Assembly: GCA_029204225.1 (NCBI GenBank)
Contig: CM055104.1
Span: 20,117,761 to 20,181,760, forward strand
Direction: 5' to 3'
DNA from: Diphasiastrum complanatum
Taxonomy: Eukaryota; Streptophyta; Lycopodiopsida; Lycopodiales; Lycopodiaceae
Length of the DNA: 64,000 nt
Both the position numbers and the translations under genes were made by a program. The notes under the pieces are model-generated. The model had not been told where the DNA came from, searched no databases, and saw nothing but the letters and a program-made list of their open reading frames with translations. Within the stretch, counting starts at the first letter, position 1, and each line of letters begins with the position of its first letter. Below are positions 11,955 to 21,930 of the stretch, piece by piece.

Positions 11955-12554
11955 TGCTTAAAGATTAGGATGGCCTAATATTTTATGCCATAACTCCACT
12001 TGTGTCATCTCCTCCCCAACCATGTTTACACTTTCAATGGCCACATTAGCATCCAGCTTAAAAAGTCTTCCTTGCTTAATGCCACTAGTTATGCACTTAT
12101 CACTTTTCAAGATGGAACACACTCCATTTTTGAAATGTACATCTAGTCCATTATCCATCAATTGTCCAACACTAAGCAAATTCTTAGTAATGGTTGGAAC
12201 ATATAAGACATTATCTAGATCCATCCTCTCAAATGATCCTAAGCATAATGGAATAGATCCAATACCATCTATTTTACATTCTTGATCACTAGCTGTGTAG
12301 ATAGATTTCTTAGAAACATTACAAGAAAGTAAAGTAGAGAAAAAATGCTTGTTAAATGACATGTGGGAGCTAGACCCACTATCTATCCACCACGTCTCTT
12401 TTCTTGATGCTGGATTTGATGCTACCATCAAGGATTTGTGAAACCATCCTCTTCCGCCTCCTCTTGTGCAAAGTTTCCTTGATAAGCCTCTTTGGAAGAG
12501 ACACAAGAAGCTACCTCTTTCAAGAGGTAATTGCTTACATTCATCTTTAAGCAA
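11955..12554 (-). pseudogene. K1 copia protease and GAG-preintegrase
   Basis: The minus strand reads WWIDSGSSSHM, the copia aspartic protease active site D-S-G, then LDNVLYVPTITKNLLSVGQL (protease flap and C-terminal block) and ELWHKILGHPNL (GAG-preintegrase H..H region). The frame is open across these blocks (198 codons). Upstream the sequence passes straight into a short gag N-terminus, so the zinc knuckle is missing. Confidence 0.9.
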
Positions 12555-12599
12555 TGCAAGGCTAATCTAGCCTTCTTCCTGTACTTCAATTGTTCTTGA

Positions 12600-12747
12600 G
12601 CTCCTTGGGTTCTTCCTCAACTCCAAGAACAATATCATAGAGGTCATGGATCACAAATAGTGATTCCATCCTCACTTTCCATAGGGAATAATTTGTGGAA
12701 ATTAGTCTCTCACAAGATTCTAACAAAAATCCACCCATGGATGACAT
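12600..12747 (-). pseudogene. K1 gag N-terminal remnant
   Basis: An ATG at 12745-12747 (minus) opens MSSMGG, followed by LISTNYSLWKVRMES and DLYDIVLGVEEEP, the conserved start of copia Gag (NYxxWK.xM). The central UBN2 region and zinc knuckle are deleted before the protease begins. Confidence 0.65.
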
Positions 12748-13319
12748 TGTGAATGATTGCCTATGAGATGCACAAAGAACTCTTGAAAATGAATGATCTA
12801 AGATAGATTTCTAGCTCTCTAAGAAGCTTCTAATCTCAGCCCAATCAACCTAGCCCAAGCTTGGATGATGGCGTAATAGATCCATGCAAAATTCCTAGCA
12901 AAACACACACTCAAAAATCGATTCTAGCACTTTTATGCTTGATGTCACTTCACACTCTTAAGATCTCAACAAATCAGCCTTAATGATCTGATCTAATTCT
13001 TTAAATGAAACTCTTCAATGATATAGACCTCTATTTTATCATTAGCATTTGATAGATTGAACCTAGATCTAGACAATGCACTAAAAAGCATGAATTTTGG
13101 ACTAGCATTCAAGATTTTGGACCAAAAACAAGTATGGAACTTGTTTTGACAACTGCTATACGGCCTCACACATGTGGTCTCAGCCCACAAATCGATTTGG
13201 ACCAAAACAAATGAAGCTACCACTCTCTTAGAGCTCGCCCACACAAGATTAGATCAAAATCAATAATTTGAAAGTGATTTTCAATTGTTTAATGGATCAT
13301 AACATTCCTCTTGTACCAA

Positions 13320-13331
13320 GCTCTAATACCA
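13320..13331 (-). other. K1 primer-binding site
   Basis: The minus strand reads TGGTATTAGAGC, one mismatch from the copia PBS TGGTATCAGAGC complementary to initiator tRNA-Met, and it directly abuts the LTR end. Confidence 0.8.
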
Positions 13332-13600
<269 letters not shown>

Positions 13601-13859
13601 GCTTTAACCATGTCATAAATTATAATTATATTTCAATATACACTGAGAAACACATTGGTTCAGCTCAATACAATGTTGGTTCACTCGAAGCTTCTTAAAG
13701 ATTCCTTCTGCATTAAAGTGATTGTTAACATCTTCAAAGTGAACTTGAGGAGTATTCTTGTTACCACTGATCTATACTCAAGAATTCTTATCGTGTTACA
13801 TGACATAAGTGATTTCAAACCCCCTCTAAAACTTGGATGTTTATTGATGTTACGGGTTT

Positions 13860-14880
13860 TGTTGTTTCCCTTTAAAAAATAGTACCAAAATAGGTACTAT
13901 GCGACAATAACAAGTTTGAAGTAAAATATAACCAAATTTGGTAGTCTTTGAAAATTGATAAGTACTAATTGAAACAAGCATTGGTACTATAGAGTTTTAG
14001 AAAGCTTTGGTATTCGAGGGTTTTGCCAACATTTAACATTTCAACATCTTTCTGCACATTGCAATAAAATTCTCACCAGATTTCTTCTGTTGTTGCACAT
14101 TACAATTACCAAAGCACACTGCACGTCGAAGAGCTGTGTAAAAGCTTCTTCTGGTACCAAAGTACCAGAACTGTAGAAAGTACCAAAAGGTGACTACCAT
14201 ACCCATGGCAAAGATCATATACAGGTAGTACCAAAGTTCCAAAACATCTTATAGTACCAAAGTGCTAAACATGTACAAAGTACAAGACCCTTAATTGGTA
14301 AGTCTGAGAGGTACCTTAATTCAAATAGTACCAATCTTTGGTGCTCAAAAGTTTCATGAACACGTAAACATTACAAAAGTAGTACAAATCTTGTAAAATT
14401 GGTAGTTACAAATGATTAGATTCTACCAATTGGTGTAACAACACTAAAATAGTACCAAAAAGACCAAAATGGATTGTATGTGAGCTACGAACACAAATAA
14501 TTATAAAGAAAAAAGTACCAAATTGATAGTTTTATGGATAAAATAGGGACACAAGAAGTCTAAATAGTACCAATTTGGTAGATTTGAAAATAAAAATGAG
14601 ACAAAAAGAAGAATTATTATTTAAAAAGAATATAGAATACTAAAAGTACTAAAAATATACAAGTTTTCATAAGTACCAAATGGAAAATGAATAGTAGTTT
14701 ATAAGCTTCTACAAGTACCAATAGTCCCAAAAGTCCAAAAGAGCAAAATATCAGTGGAGTAAATACTACAAAACAGTTCCAAACAACAAGAGGTGGAGTG
14801 TGTATCCACAAAACCAAAGAATAGGAGTATCAAAGATCAGTTTCAACAGTGCCAAAGAACAGCAGTACTAAGAAAACAAA
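13860..14880. repeat. Dispersed AGTACC(AA) motif field
   Basis: About twenty occurrences of AGTACC, AGTACCAA or close variants, and its complement GGTACT, occur at irregular spacing in roughly 1 kb of otherwise A-rich sequence. No fixed period and no coding capacity are visible. It resembles a heavily degraded short-motif satellite. Confidence 0.65.
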
Positions 14881-15953
14881 AATCCAAAAAAAGATGGACC
14901 TGAGAGTCGTCAAGAAGATGTACTAGATTCCTAACAACACTCTTTATTCCAATCCTCTGTTGGCATATGTCTTTTTTTGTTGGTAGATACTCTTAGGAAT
15001 TTTTCCGACAGGGGGTTGGTCCTGCCAGAATGCCGTAGCGAGGGAAAGGGTCCACACTGCCCTTACGCAAATGACTAGGGTCAATTACCGCTTCCAACCC
15101 TGGGGGTCGTCCTAGTCATCCCGTACTCCCCAATCAATGAGAGTTTCCAAGCTCTCAGAAATATGATTGCAAGGAGAGGTTGCTATCTTCACTTGGTTTC
15201 TAGTACAGACTCTGATTCTTAGATCGTCCGTACTTGCATATGAGGACTAGTAACAGAATTATTAGCAAGACTGTCCATACTGGTAAAAATTTTTATTTTT
15301 TTTGAGAAATGGTGTCAAGTTAGTGGTGATGGAAAAGAATCTTCTTGGCTTAAATCTCGGTGAGTGGTACTGATTTAAATGTATACATTCGTTGCAGATC
15401 ATCCATCTTTTCTAGGATGATTATAGCTCTCCCAACTCTCTGTTCAAATTTATCCATTCACCTCAAACTCCACATGCATAAGTGGCTTTTCGTATCCTCC
15501 TATTTGATCCAACTATATGTACAAAGGGTAAATATCTTTCAGCAATTGTTCATCCTTCAAAGTAGTAGTGATGTCTCAAGCTTGTTATCTCAACGCATGT
15601 AAAAGTACCATGTGGAGACTTTTGCTTCTCTCATTTGTCATGCTTCTAAATTCTTCACTGTTTGGCGGTTTCCAGTGCCTTATTCATTGGGTAATGGAGT
15701 CATTTCCCATCCACTGTTTCTTTTTCCAAATTTTCTCTCTCAATCTTCCCAATTTTATGCTCCTATACAATCATTCATGCCCATAGGAGTATTTAGCAAG
15801 TGCCCAATGCAACTCAAAATTATGCAGAGATGCAATGAAAATGGATGCATGGAAAACTGAGACTTGCAGCAAATGCTTATCACATTGTGTCTAGTATGTG
15901 ATGCATAATAGTGAGGTAGGTGTTTATAGTGCATTCCTGCACATTTTTGTTCG
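14881..15953. other. Non-coding stretch downstream of gypsy element G2
   Basis: No gene is recognisable. In minus-strand order this is where the 3' LTR of G2 would lie. It includes a GC-rich island near 14995-15130 with a perfect 9-bp inverted repeat. Its LTR identity is an inference that needs a second copy to confirm. Confidence 0.4.
15071..15119. repeat. Short perfect inverted repeat in a GC-rich island
   Basis: ATGACTAGG at 15071-15079 pairs with CCTAGTCAT at 15111-15119 across a 31-base GC-rich loop. Confidence 0.7.
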
Positions 15954-16909
15954 TCAATTTTTCAATTCCTTGGTGTAATTGGGGTCCACTTCAGGCACAT
16001 CTACAAGGGCTAGGTCGGCGCCTTCCAAGAACTTGAAATAGAACATTTCATTCAGGGTTCTGCATTTTTTGGGAGACTTATCACGTACCCGCAAGTATAG
16101 TACTAGGTCAGCTCCTAGTTCCATTGGCTCATTGGGATTGTACCACCATTTAGCAAGGTGAACTTTGGTGCGTTTTGACTTAGGACCCCAAGGTTGTAGT
16201 AACCATCTCTGTAGGCAGTAAGCATAGTGACCAGCTAGTCTAATAATGTCATCTTTGTGGTGTACGACAACAACCGAGAATCTACATAAACTTTCACAGG
16301 AGTCCTTGTAGTTTTCAAATTTACTTGGGATGAGTGGCCATCTGAATCTGAGTTGAGAACTAGTGGATGGCCGCAGCTCAAAGACCTGATCATCTAGCAG
16401 AAATTCTATGAGAGGCAGATACAAACAATAGGCATTGAAATTTAGAATAGGCTGTTTAACATAATCTCCTTTCTGTGCACTGGATAAGCGAGTAGAGGGT
16501 CACGGGAACTCTGCAGTCTGATTGGCCCCTTTGTTGCCTCTTGTCTCTGATACTCATGCAACTGCCTGGCTAGCATAGCTGTGATAGTTTCGGTCGCAGC
16601 TAGGTCCACTTTGGTGTTGGCTATGATTTTTTCTTGTCTTTTGTACTCCTCCCTATGGCTTATATGTTTCCTGTCACTAGTGTCTTTGACTTCAGTATAC
16701 TTTCGTTTCCAAGAGTCTCGCTCCTTTTTGACACTGTTCAGCTCATTAGTAGCTCTAATTCGGAAATTTTTTGCATTTTTGAGTTCTTGCTTCAAGTTGT
16801 GGATTTCTTGGACGTGTCGTTCTCGTTCTTTGAAAAGTATTACAGCCATTGCCTCACTTGATTTCTTAGGTTTTTGATTAACAGATGCCTCATCTCCTCT
16901 ATTAGTCAT
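15954..16909 (-). pseudogene. G2 accessory ORF B: coiled-coil N-terminus and unknown C-terminal domain
   Basis: An ATG at 16909 opens MTNRGDEASVNQ, followed by about 100 residues of charged heptad-like sequence (KERERHVQEIHNLKQELK, RATNELNSVKKERDSWKRK), a strong coiled-coil candidate. The first frame stops at 16442. A second frame, open across the stop point (VKQPILNFNAYC), continues to 15954 with a Trp/Tyr-rich region (LQRWLLQPWGP, LAKWWYNP). One frameshift therefore probably splits a single protein of about 310 residues. It matches no Gag, protease, RT or integrase motif I know. It lies on the same strand as, and 3' of, a gypsy integrase, so it may be an accessory ORF of that element. Function unknown. 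Confidence 0.6.
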
Positions 16910-17049
16910 GTCCTGGTGAACAAGATTCTTCGTGTTGCTTTAGAAGTTGGTTGGGACAATGCAGTGGTGTTAACAACATGTAGTATATTTTTTCAATTCA
17001 ATTTTTTTTTATATGATTCATGGTATCTTAGTCGAGCTAAAACTCGAAA

Positions 17050-17680
17050 GATACCATAACCTCAAAAAATTGAAAAAGGTGAAAAATTCGAAAAGTTGAA
17101 AAATCGTGAAAACTAGAAAAATGAACTCGAAAAGATCTCAAAACATCTTAAAAATTCAAAAACCCTCGTCTCAAATTTTTTTTGAATAGTCTCAAAAATT
17201 CAAACCACTCGAAAAGATCTCAAAACTCTCGCCTCGAAAAAATCTCGAATAGTCTAGAAAATTCAAAAAAATCTCGAGACCATTCAAAAATTCAGAAACT
17301 CTCACCTCAAAAAAATCTCGAATAGTCTCAAAAATTCGGAAAAAATCTTGAAACCACTCGAAAAGATCTTGAAACTCTCGCCTCGAAAAAATCTCAAATA
17401 GTCGCAAAAAAAGTTTAAAAAACTCAAAAAATTCTCGAAAATTGCGAAAACTCGAGACTGGAACTTTGGAAAATATTCAAAAACTTTGTTAAAATACTCG
17501 AAAACTCAAAAAATTCAAGAAACCCAAAAATCTGGAAAAATTTGCAAAAATCATGAAAATTAGAAAAATTCGAGAAACTCGAAAATCTCGAAAAATTCGC
17601 GAAAATTGTGAAAATACGAGAAAATTCGAGAGACTCAAAAAAGTCTAGAAACTCTAAAAAATTTCTAAATAGCTGTAATT
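17050..17680. repeat. A-rich minisatellite of CTCGAAAA-type units
   Basis: Blocks beginning CTCGCCTCGAAAAAATCTC recur at 17165, 17228, 17301 and 17377 (spacing 63, 73, 76 bp), and the flanks are looser CTCGAAAA/AATTC repeats. Minus-strand frames through it give Phe/Ser-rich repeats (FLEFLDFFESLEFSRIF) that reflect the repeat rather than a protein. Confidence 0.8.
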
Positions 17681-18193
17681 TCAACGGATGCAATTTTTTT
17701 TTTTTAATAGATCGGCAATAGTTAGTCGGCCAGCTAGGTGTGCATATCCCCAAGTTAGTTGCTTACTCCAATACAATCCACCAAAGAAATTTGTTATTAA
17801 TGGTCTCAATCTCATAGGTACACTTCGTTTTGCGGGGTTATAGTACATATATACAGTTTTTCTTACTGGTACTATTGTGGCCAGTTCATCCAAGATGTGT
17901 TCTTCGATGATATTCACATCCATGAATGGACTCCATGTTTCGTAATGAGACCTACAACCTTCTTCATATTCACAATCTACGTTTATTTTTTGGATCAATT
18001 TTTGTTCATATAGAAATTTTAGAAAGGAAAGCTCATCGTTGCTATCCCATTTCCGAAGTTGCTTGGAATTGACTGTACAATCCAAACTGGTATCATCCCA
18101 TACAAAGCTATACACATTGGAATTTATAGTCCCAGAGAGTGGTTGGAGCAATTCTTGTTCCCAAATTCTAAAATCCATACTTTCAATGGCCAT
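17681..18193 (-). CDS. G2 accessory ORF A, unrecognised 170-residue protein
   Basis: A true ATG at 18193 opens an uninterrupted 170-codon frame beginning MAIESMDFRIWEQ. It starts 73 bp after the stop of the gypsy integrase on the same strand, the position where extra or env-like ORFs occur in some Ty3/gypsy elements. It is rich in Trp and Tyr (FGGLYWSKQLTWGYAH) with an acidic centre (DCEYEEGC). I see no signal peptide or transmembrane segment and no known family motif. It ends in a Lys-rich tail encoded by a poly-T tract beside the minisatellite, so the native C-terminus may be lost. Function unknown. Confidence 0.55.
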   Translation of the reverse strand: MAIESMDFRIWEQELLQPLSGTINSNVYSFVWDDTSLDCTVNSKQLRKWDSNDELSFLKFLYEQKLIQKINVDCEYEEGCRSHYETWSPFMDVNIIEEHILDELATIVPVRKTVYMYYNPAKRSVPMRLRPLITNFFGGLYWSKQLTWGYAHLAGRLTIADLLKKKNCIR

Positions 18194-18266
18194 GGTAGAT
18201 AATTTAGATGTTTTACAAAAGAAAAGAAAAATTTGGTATTATACCCTGTACATGGTACAACTCTAT

Positions 18267-18895
18267 TTACATATAATATGGCTTGACTTTGTCAATGTTC
18301 ACACGAGTTTTGAATGAGCCTCCACCTATTTCAACTAATTTAGTTGTATTGTTGTCATACAACTTTTTGATCACATATGGTCCAGTCCAATGCATACCAA
18401 ATTTTTGAGGCATTAGTTCGTGCCTAGTATCGTAATACAAGACTAGCTGGCCTTGGCTAAACTTGTAATTAGGAATTCTTCTGTCATGCATTATTTTCAT
18501 GATTTTTTTGTGGGTTTCTTGATGTACTAGGGAGGTCAATCGTTGCTCGTCCAACTCTTGTAAGATATCGATACGCCCTTGGATGGACTTTTTCCTACCC
18601 AGATTGTGAGACATAGCCAGTCTCATGGATGGTAATTCTATCTCAATAGGCAGGATACATTCTTGTCCATATACCAAGAAAAAGAGAGTGTGATTTGTAC
18701 TAGTTTTGTAGGTCACATTGTAGGCCCACAAAGCAACATATAATTCCCAGTCCCTTTTATTTTCAGCTACTGTTTTTCGTAGGATAGATATCAACTACTT
18801 GTTTGTACTTTCGGCTTGTCCATTCGCTTGAGGATGATAGGGAGTACTTTTTCGATGTTTAATTGGCAGTTGTTTTGTCAGACTCTCTATGTAGG
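18267..18895 (-). pseudogene. Ty3/gypsy integrase C-terminal part (G2)
   Basis: The minus strand reads YHPQANGQAES (hallmark HPQTNGQxE of gypsy integrase, with the third catalytic Glu), then after one stop an open 175-codon frame: LWAYNVTYKTSTNHTLFFLV, GQECILPIEIELPS, QGQLVLYYD and MHWTGPYVIKKLYDN, the latter being the GPF/Y-type C-terminal module. It ends naturally at VKPYYM. Everything upstream (RT, RNase H, integrase core) is absent. The break at 18895 coincides with the border of copia element K2. Confidence 0.85.
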
Positions 18896-18900
18896 GACCA

Positions 18901-19615
18901 TGTGATGTTGGGGATAGCTCTGATGAATTATCAGCTCTGATACCACTCTGTGGGGAAACTTCTTAAACGAAGTCCCAACCAACATGAGAAAGACCATGAA
19001 TATTGTGAAGAATAGTGATAACTGTGTTAAGGAGGATCGTGGATTACTTAGAGAATGAAGATTAGAGAACTGTTCAGTTTGCATTGAATACAATTATCAG
19101 TGTAGGAGTCTTAGACTACCATGAAGAGAAATTGCGAAACAATTAGGCATTTGTGACAGCCATGCAATTCTCTGATATTGATATTCTGATACAAAGAAAT
19201 GTAAGTACAATTAGGCATCAAAGACAACCATACATTTCTCTATTATGATACTATTTCAAGGGAAGAATTAGAGTTAATAAACATTTAACAAGAATGCGAA
19301 GAGATGGAACAATAGCAATTATGTATATTAAAGTTGTAGTAACAACAATCAGATCACAATACAATTGCGCAGATAAGCGCATGATCCTACTTACAAAAAC
19401 AAAACAGTTACCGCTCTGAATATTTTATCTCGCTCTCTATAATCACCAACTCTGAGGAGTCAGCTGCTGTGAAGACCCGTTTTGGTCGTTTGATCTCTAA
19501 TGGACTATCTTCATGCATCCTCTTGCATCATCTCACTTCTCCAGTCACTCATTTACTTATAACAACCGGTAGATCTTGTGTTATTCTAATTTTACAATTA
19601 CAAGATCGTTTAACA
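18901..19615 (-). repeat. K2 left (3') LTR
   Basis: Starts TGTGATGTTGGGG and ends GTTTAACA on the plus strand. It is about 93-95% similar to 21218-21925, with small indels such as the extra ATATTG near 19000. Confidence 0.85.
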
Positions 19616-19740
19616 ACTAACTGAACTTCTATGTGTTTAGTTCTAGCATGAGTACGTGGAGCTATGCAGCTCTGATTGGCACATTGGAGTATTGTTGGAC
19701 CAATATGAGGGAATTGCAGGTCCTATAGTAGCTTTCTGAG

Positions 19741-20205
19741 CTAGATTATCTCCTTCATCGTTGATGTAGCTGCAACAAATTCAAATTCTATGGAGGATAA
19801 TGAAATGTATTTTTGCTTTTTGCTATTCCATGAAATGGGTCCTCTTGCAAGGAAACAAATATAGCCTGATGTGGATTTTCTGATATCCACAACTCTTGCC
19901 CAATCTGAATCTGAATATATAACAAGTGTGAGTGCAGCTTCTGTATTACTGTCATAGCTCAAAGCATAGTGCTTTGTAGATTGAATGTACTCTTGTACTC
20001 TTTGCAGAGTCTTCCAATGTTGTAAGCCTAGATTTGACATGTATTGAGATAGTGTGCTTACCACATATGCTAGATCAAGTCGTTTGCAGATCATAGAATA
20101 CATTATAGATCCTATGACAGACTGATAAGGATACTTGCACATTTCTTGCTGATCTGCTTGAGTTCTGGGGCACATGTCTTTAGATAGCTTTGATCCTGGA
20201 TCCAT
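19741..20205 (-). pseudogene. K2 copia RNase H region
   Basis: Open minus-strand frame of 154 codons with YQSVIGSIMYSMICKRLDLA, VIYSDSDWARVVDIRKSTS and ISWNSKKQKYISLSSIEFEF, the usual RT-RNase H linker and RNase H blocks including the SDSDW acidic motif. It is truncated after the TSTMKEII block, where copia RNase H should continue with the WLR and CDN motifs. Confidence 0.85.
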
Positions 20206-20211
20206 AGGTGT

Positions 20212-21095
20212 CTATATGGGCTTGCAGTCCACCATGCCATATCTACAAAGTACATTGATTAAATAGGGCCTTTGGCTTATAGTAATTCTTTTGCTCGCGC
20301 AATCTCTGTTGATATCCATACCAAGAAGGTAATGAATTGGGCCTAAATCAGTCATCTCAAATTTTGATGAATGCAAAAATCTGGTTTCATGTGGCAACTG
20401 ATTTGAATTGCTGATAATTAATGAATCATCCACATACAATGCTATAATAACATAGCTTGACCCTTTATGCTTGAGATACACATTAGAGTCCGCGGAGCAA
20501 GAAGTGAAATTATGCTACAACAAGAAGTGGTTGATTCTCTCATACCAGGCTCGGGGAGCTTGCTTGAGGCCATATAGTGCCTTGTGCAATTTGCGTACCA
20601 AATGCTCTTGGCCTTGAAGGACGTAACCTTCTGGTTGATAAATGAATATGTCTTCTTGTATGTATCTGTGAAGGAACGTTGTCTAGACGTCCATCTGGTG
20701 AATGTCTAGATCCTTTATAGCAGCTATAGCTAGCAAGGTGCGAATAGATTGATGCTTTACCACTGGACTGAAGGTGTCAGTGTAATCTATTCCATATACT
20801 TGCTCAAATCTTTTAACCACTAAGCGAGCTTTCCATTTGGATATTGATCCATCTGGATTAAGCTTTAGCTTGAAGATCCATTTAGAGTCGATAGGTTTTA
20901 TACCTGCAGGAGGACTAACAAGACTCCAAGTCTTGTTCTTTATCAAAGAACTGTACTCAACATCCATTGCAACCTTCCAGCTGTCTGCATCTGACCTTGA
21001 CAGTGAGATCATCCTCATTTTGAACTTCCACATGTGGAAATCATCGCCATTGAACTTGTTGATCAAACGGATCTATGAGGTTGAACCTTCCATTG
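20212..21095 (-). pseudogene. K2 reverse transcriptase fused to a gag start
   Basis: The frame opens with a gag N-terminus (LINKFNGDDFHMWKFKMRM), then passes in frame, without the rest of gag, protease or integrase, into the RT start (DSWKVAMDVEYSSLIKNKTW, WIFKLKLNPDGSI, YGIDYTDTFSPVVK). After frame breaks the region 20212-20481 gives IIALYVDDSLIIS and LLGMDINRD with the catalytic YVDD intact. The gag-RT join is a large internal deletion that happens to preserve frame. Confidence 0.85.
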
Positions 21096-21205
21096 TAATC
21101 GAATATTAGAGATTGGACACAAACAGAATATGAACTAGTTCTAAAAAACAAGAATGTATAAGTTCCTTTGTATGCCCTAAACTCTAATAATCCAAAAAGA
21201 CCCGA

Positions 21206-21217
21206 GCTCTGATACCA
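21206..21217 (-). other. K2 primer-binding site
   Basis: The minus strand reads TGGTATCAGAGC exactly, the copia initiator tRNA-Met PBS, next to the right LTR. Confidence 0.9.
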
Positions 21218-21925
21218 ACTGATGTTGGGAATGGCTTTGATGAATTATCAACTTTGATACCACTCTGTGGAGAAACTTCTTAAACGAAGTCCCAACCAAC
21301 ATGAGAAAGACCATTGTGAAGAATAGTGATAATTGTGTTAAGGAGGATCGTGGATTACTTAGAGAACGGAGATTAGAGAACAATTCAGTTTGCGTTGAAT
21401 ATGATTATCAGTGTAGGAGTCTTAGACTACCATGAAGAGAAATTGCGAAACAATTAGCTGTCTGTGACAGGCATGCAATTCTCTGATACTGATATTCTGA
21501 TACAAAGAAATGTAAGTACAATTAGGCATCAAAGACAACCATACATTTCTCTTTTATGATACTATTTCAAGGGAAGAGTGAGAGTTAATGAACATTGAAC
21601 AAGAATGCGAAGAGACGGAACAATAGCGATTATGTATATTAAAGTTGTAGTAACAACGATCAGATCACAATACAATTGCACTGATCAGCGCGTGATCCTA
21701 CTTATAGAAAGAAAACAATAGCTATCGCTCCGAATATTTTATCTCGTTCTAATCACCAACTTTGAGGAGTCAGTCATTGTGAAGACCCGTTTTGGTCATT
21801 TGATCTCTGATGGAGTACCTTCATGCATCCTCTTGCATCATCTCACTTCTCTAGTTGCTGATTTAGTTATAGTAGCTGGTAGATCTTGTGTTATTCTAAT
21901 TTTACAATTACAAGCTCGTTTAACT
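21218..21925 (-). repeat. K2 right (5') LTR
   Basis: Homologous to 18901-19615. It starts (AC)TGATGTTGGG and ends GTTTAACT. The terminal A expected from the left copy is T here, consistent with a later point change. Confidence 0.85.
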
Positions 21926-21930
21926 GACCA

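Larger units (their letters stand above)
18901..21925 (-). mobile_element. Internally deleted Ty1/copia element with two LTRs (K2)
   Basis: Two direct ~710-bp LTRs flank a 1.6-kb interior containing a fused gag-start/RT and an RNase H. The sequence GACCA occurs immediately outside both ends (18896-18900 and 21926-21930), a likely 5-bp target-site duplication. A PBS abuts the right LTR. Protease, integrase and most of gag are missing, so any mobility would have been non-autonomous. Confidence 0.85.

Noticed and set aside
15360-15860. Overlapping plus-strand frames at 15360-15860
   Set aside because: Hydrophobic and AT-driven, with no motif, and opposite in strand to the surrounding element.
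17192-17753. Phe/Ser-rich minus-strand open frames
   Set aside because: Their sequence follows the CTCGAAAA minisatellite and lacks non-repetitive coding signal.
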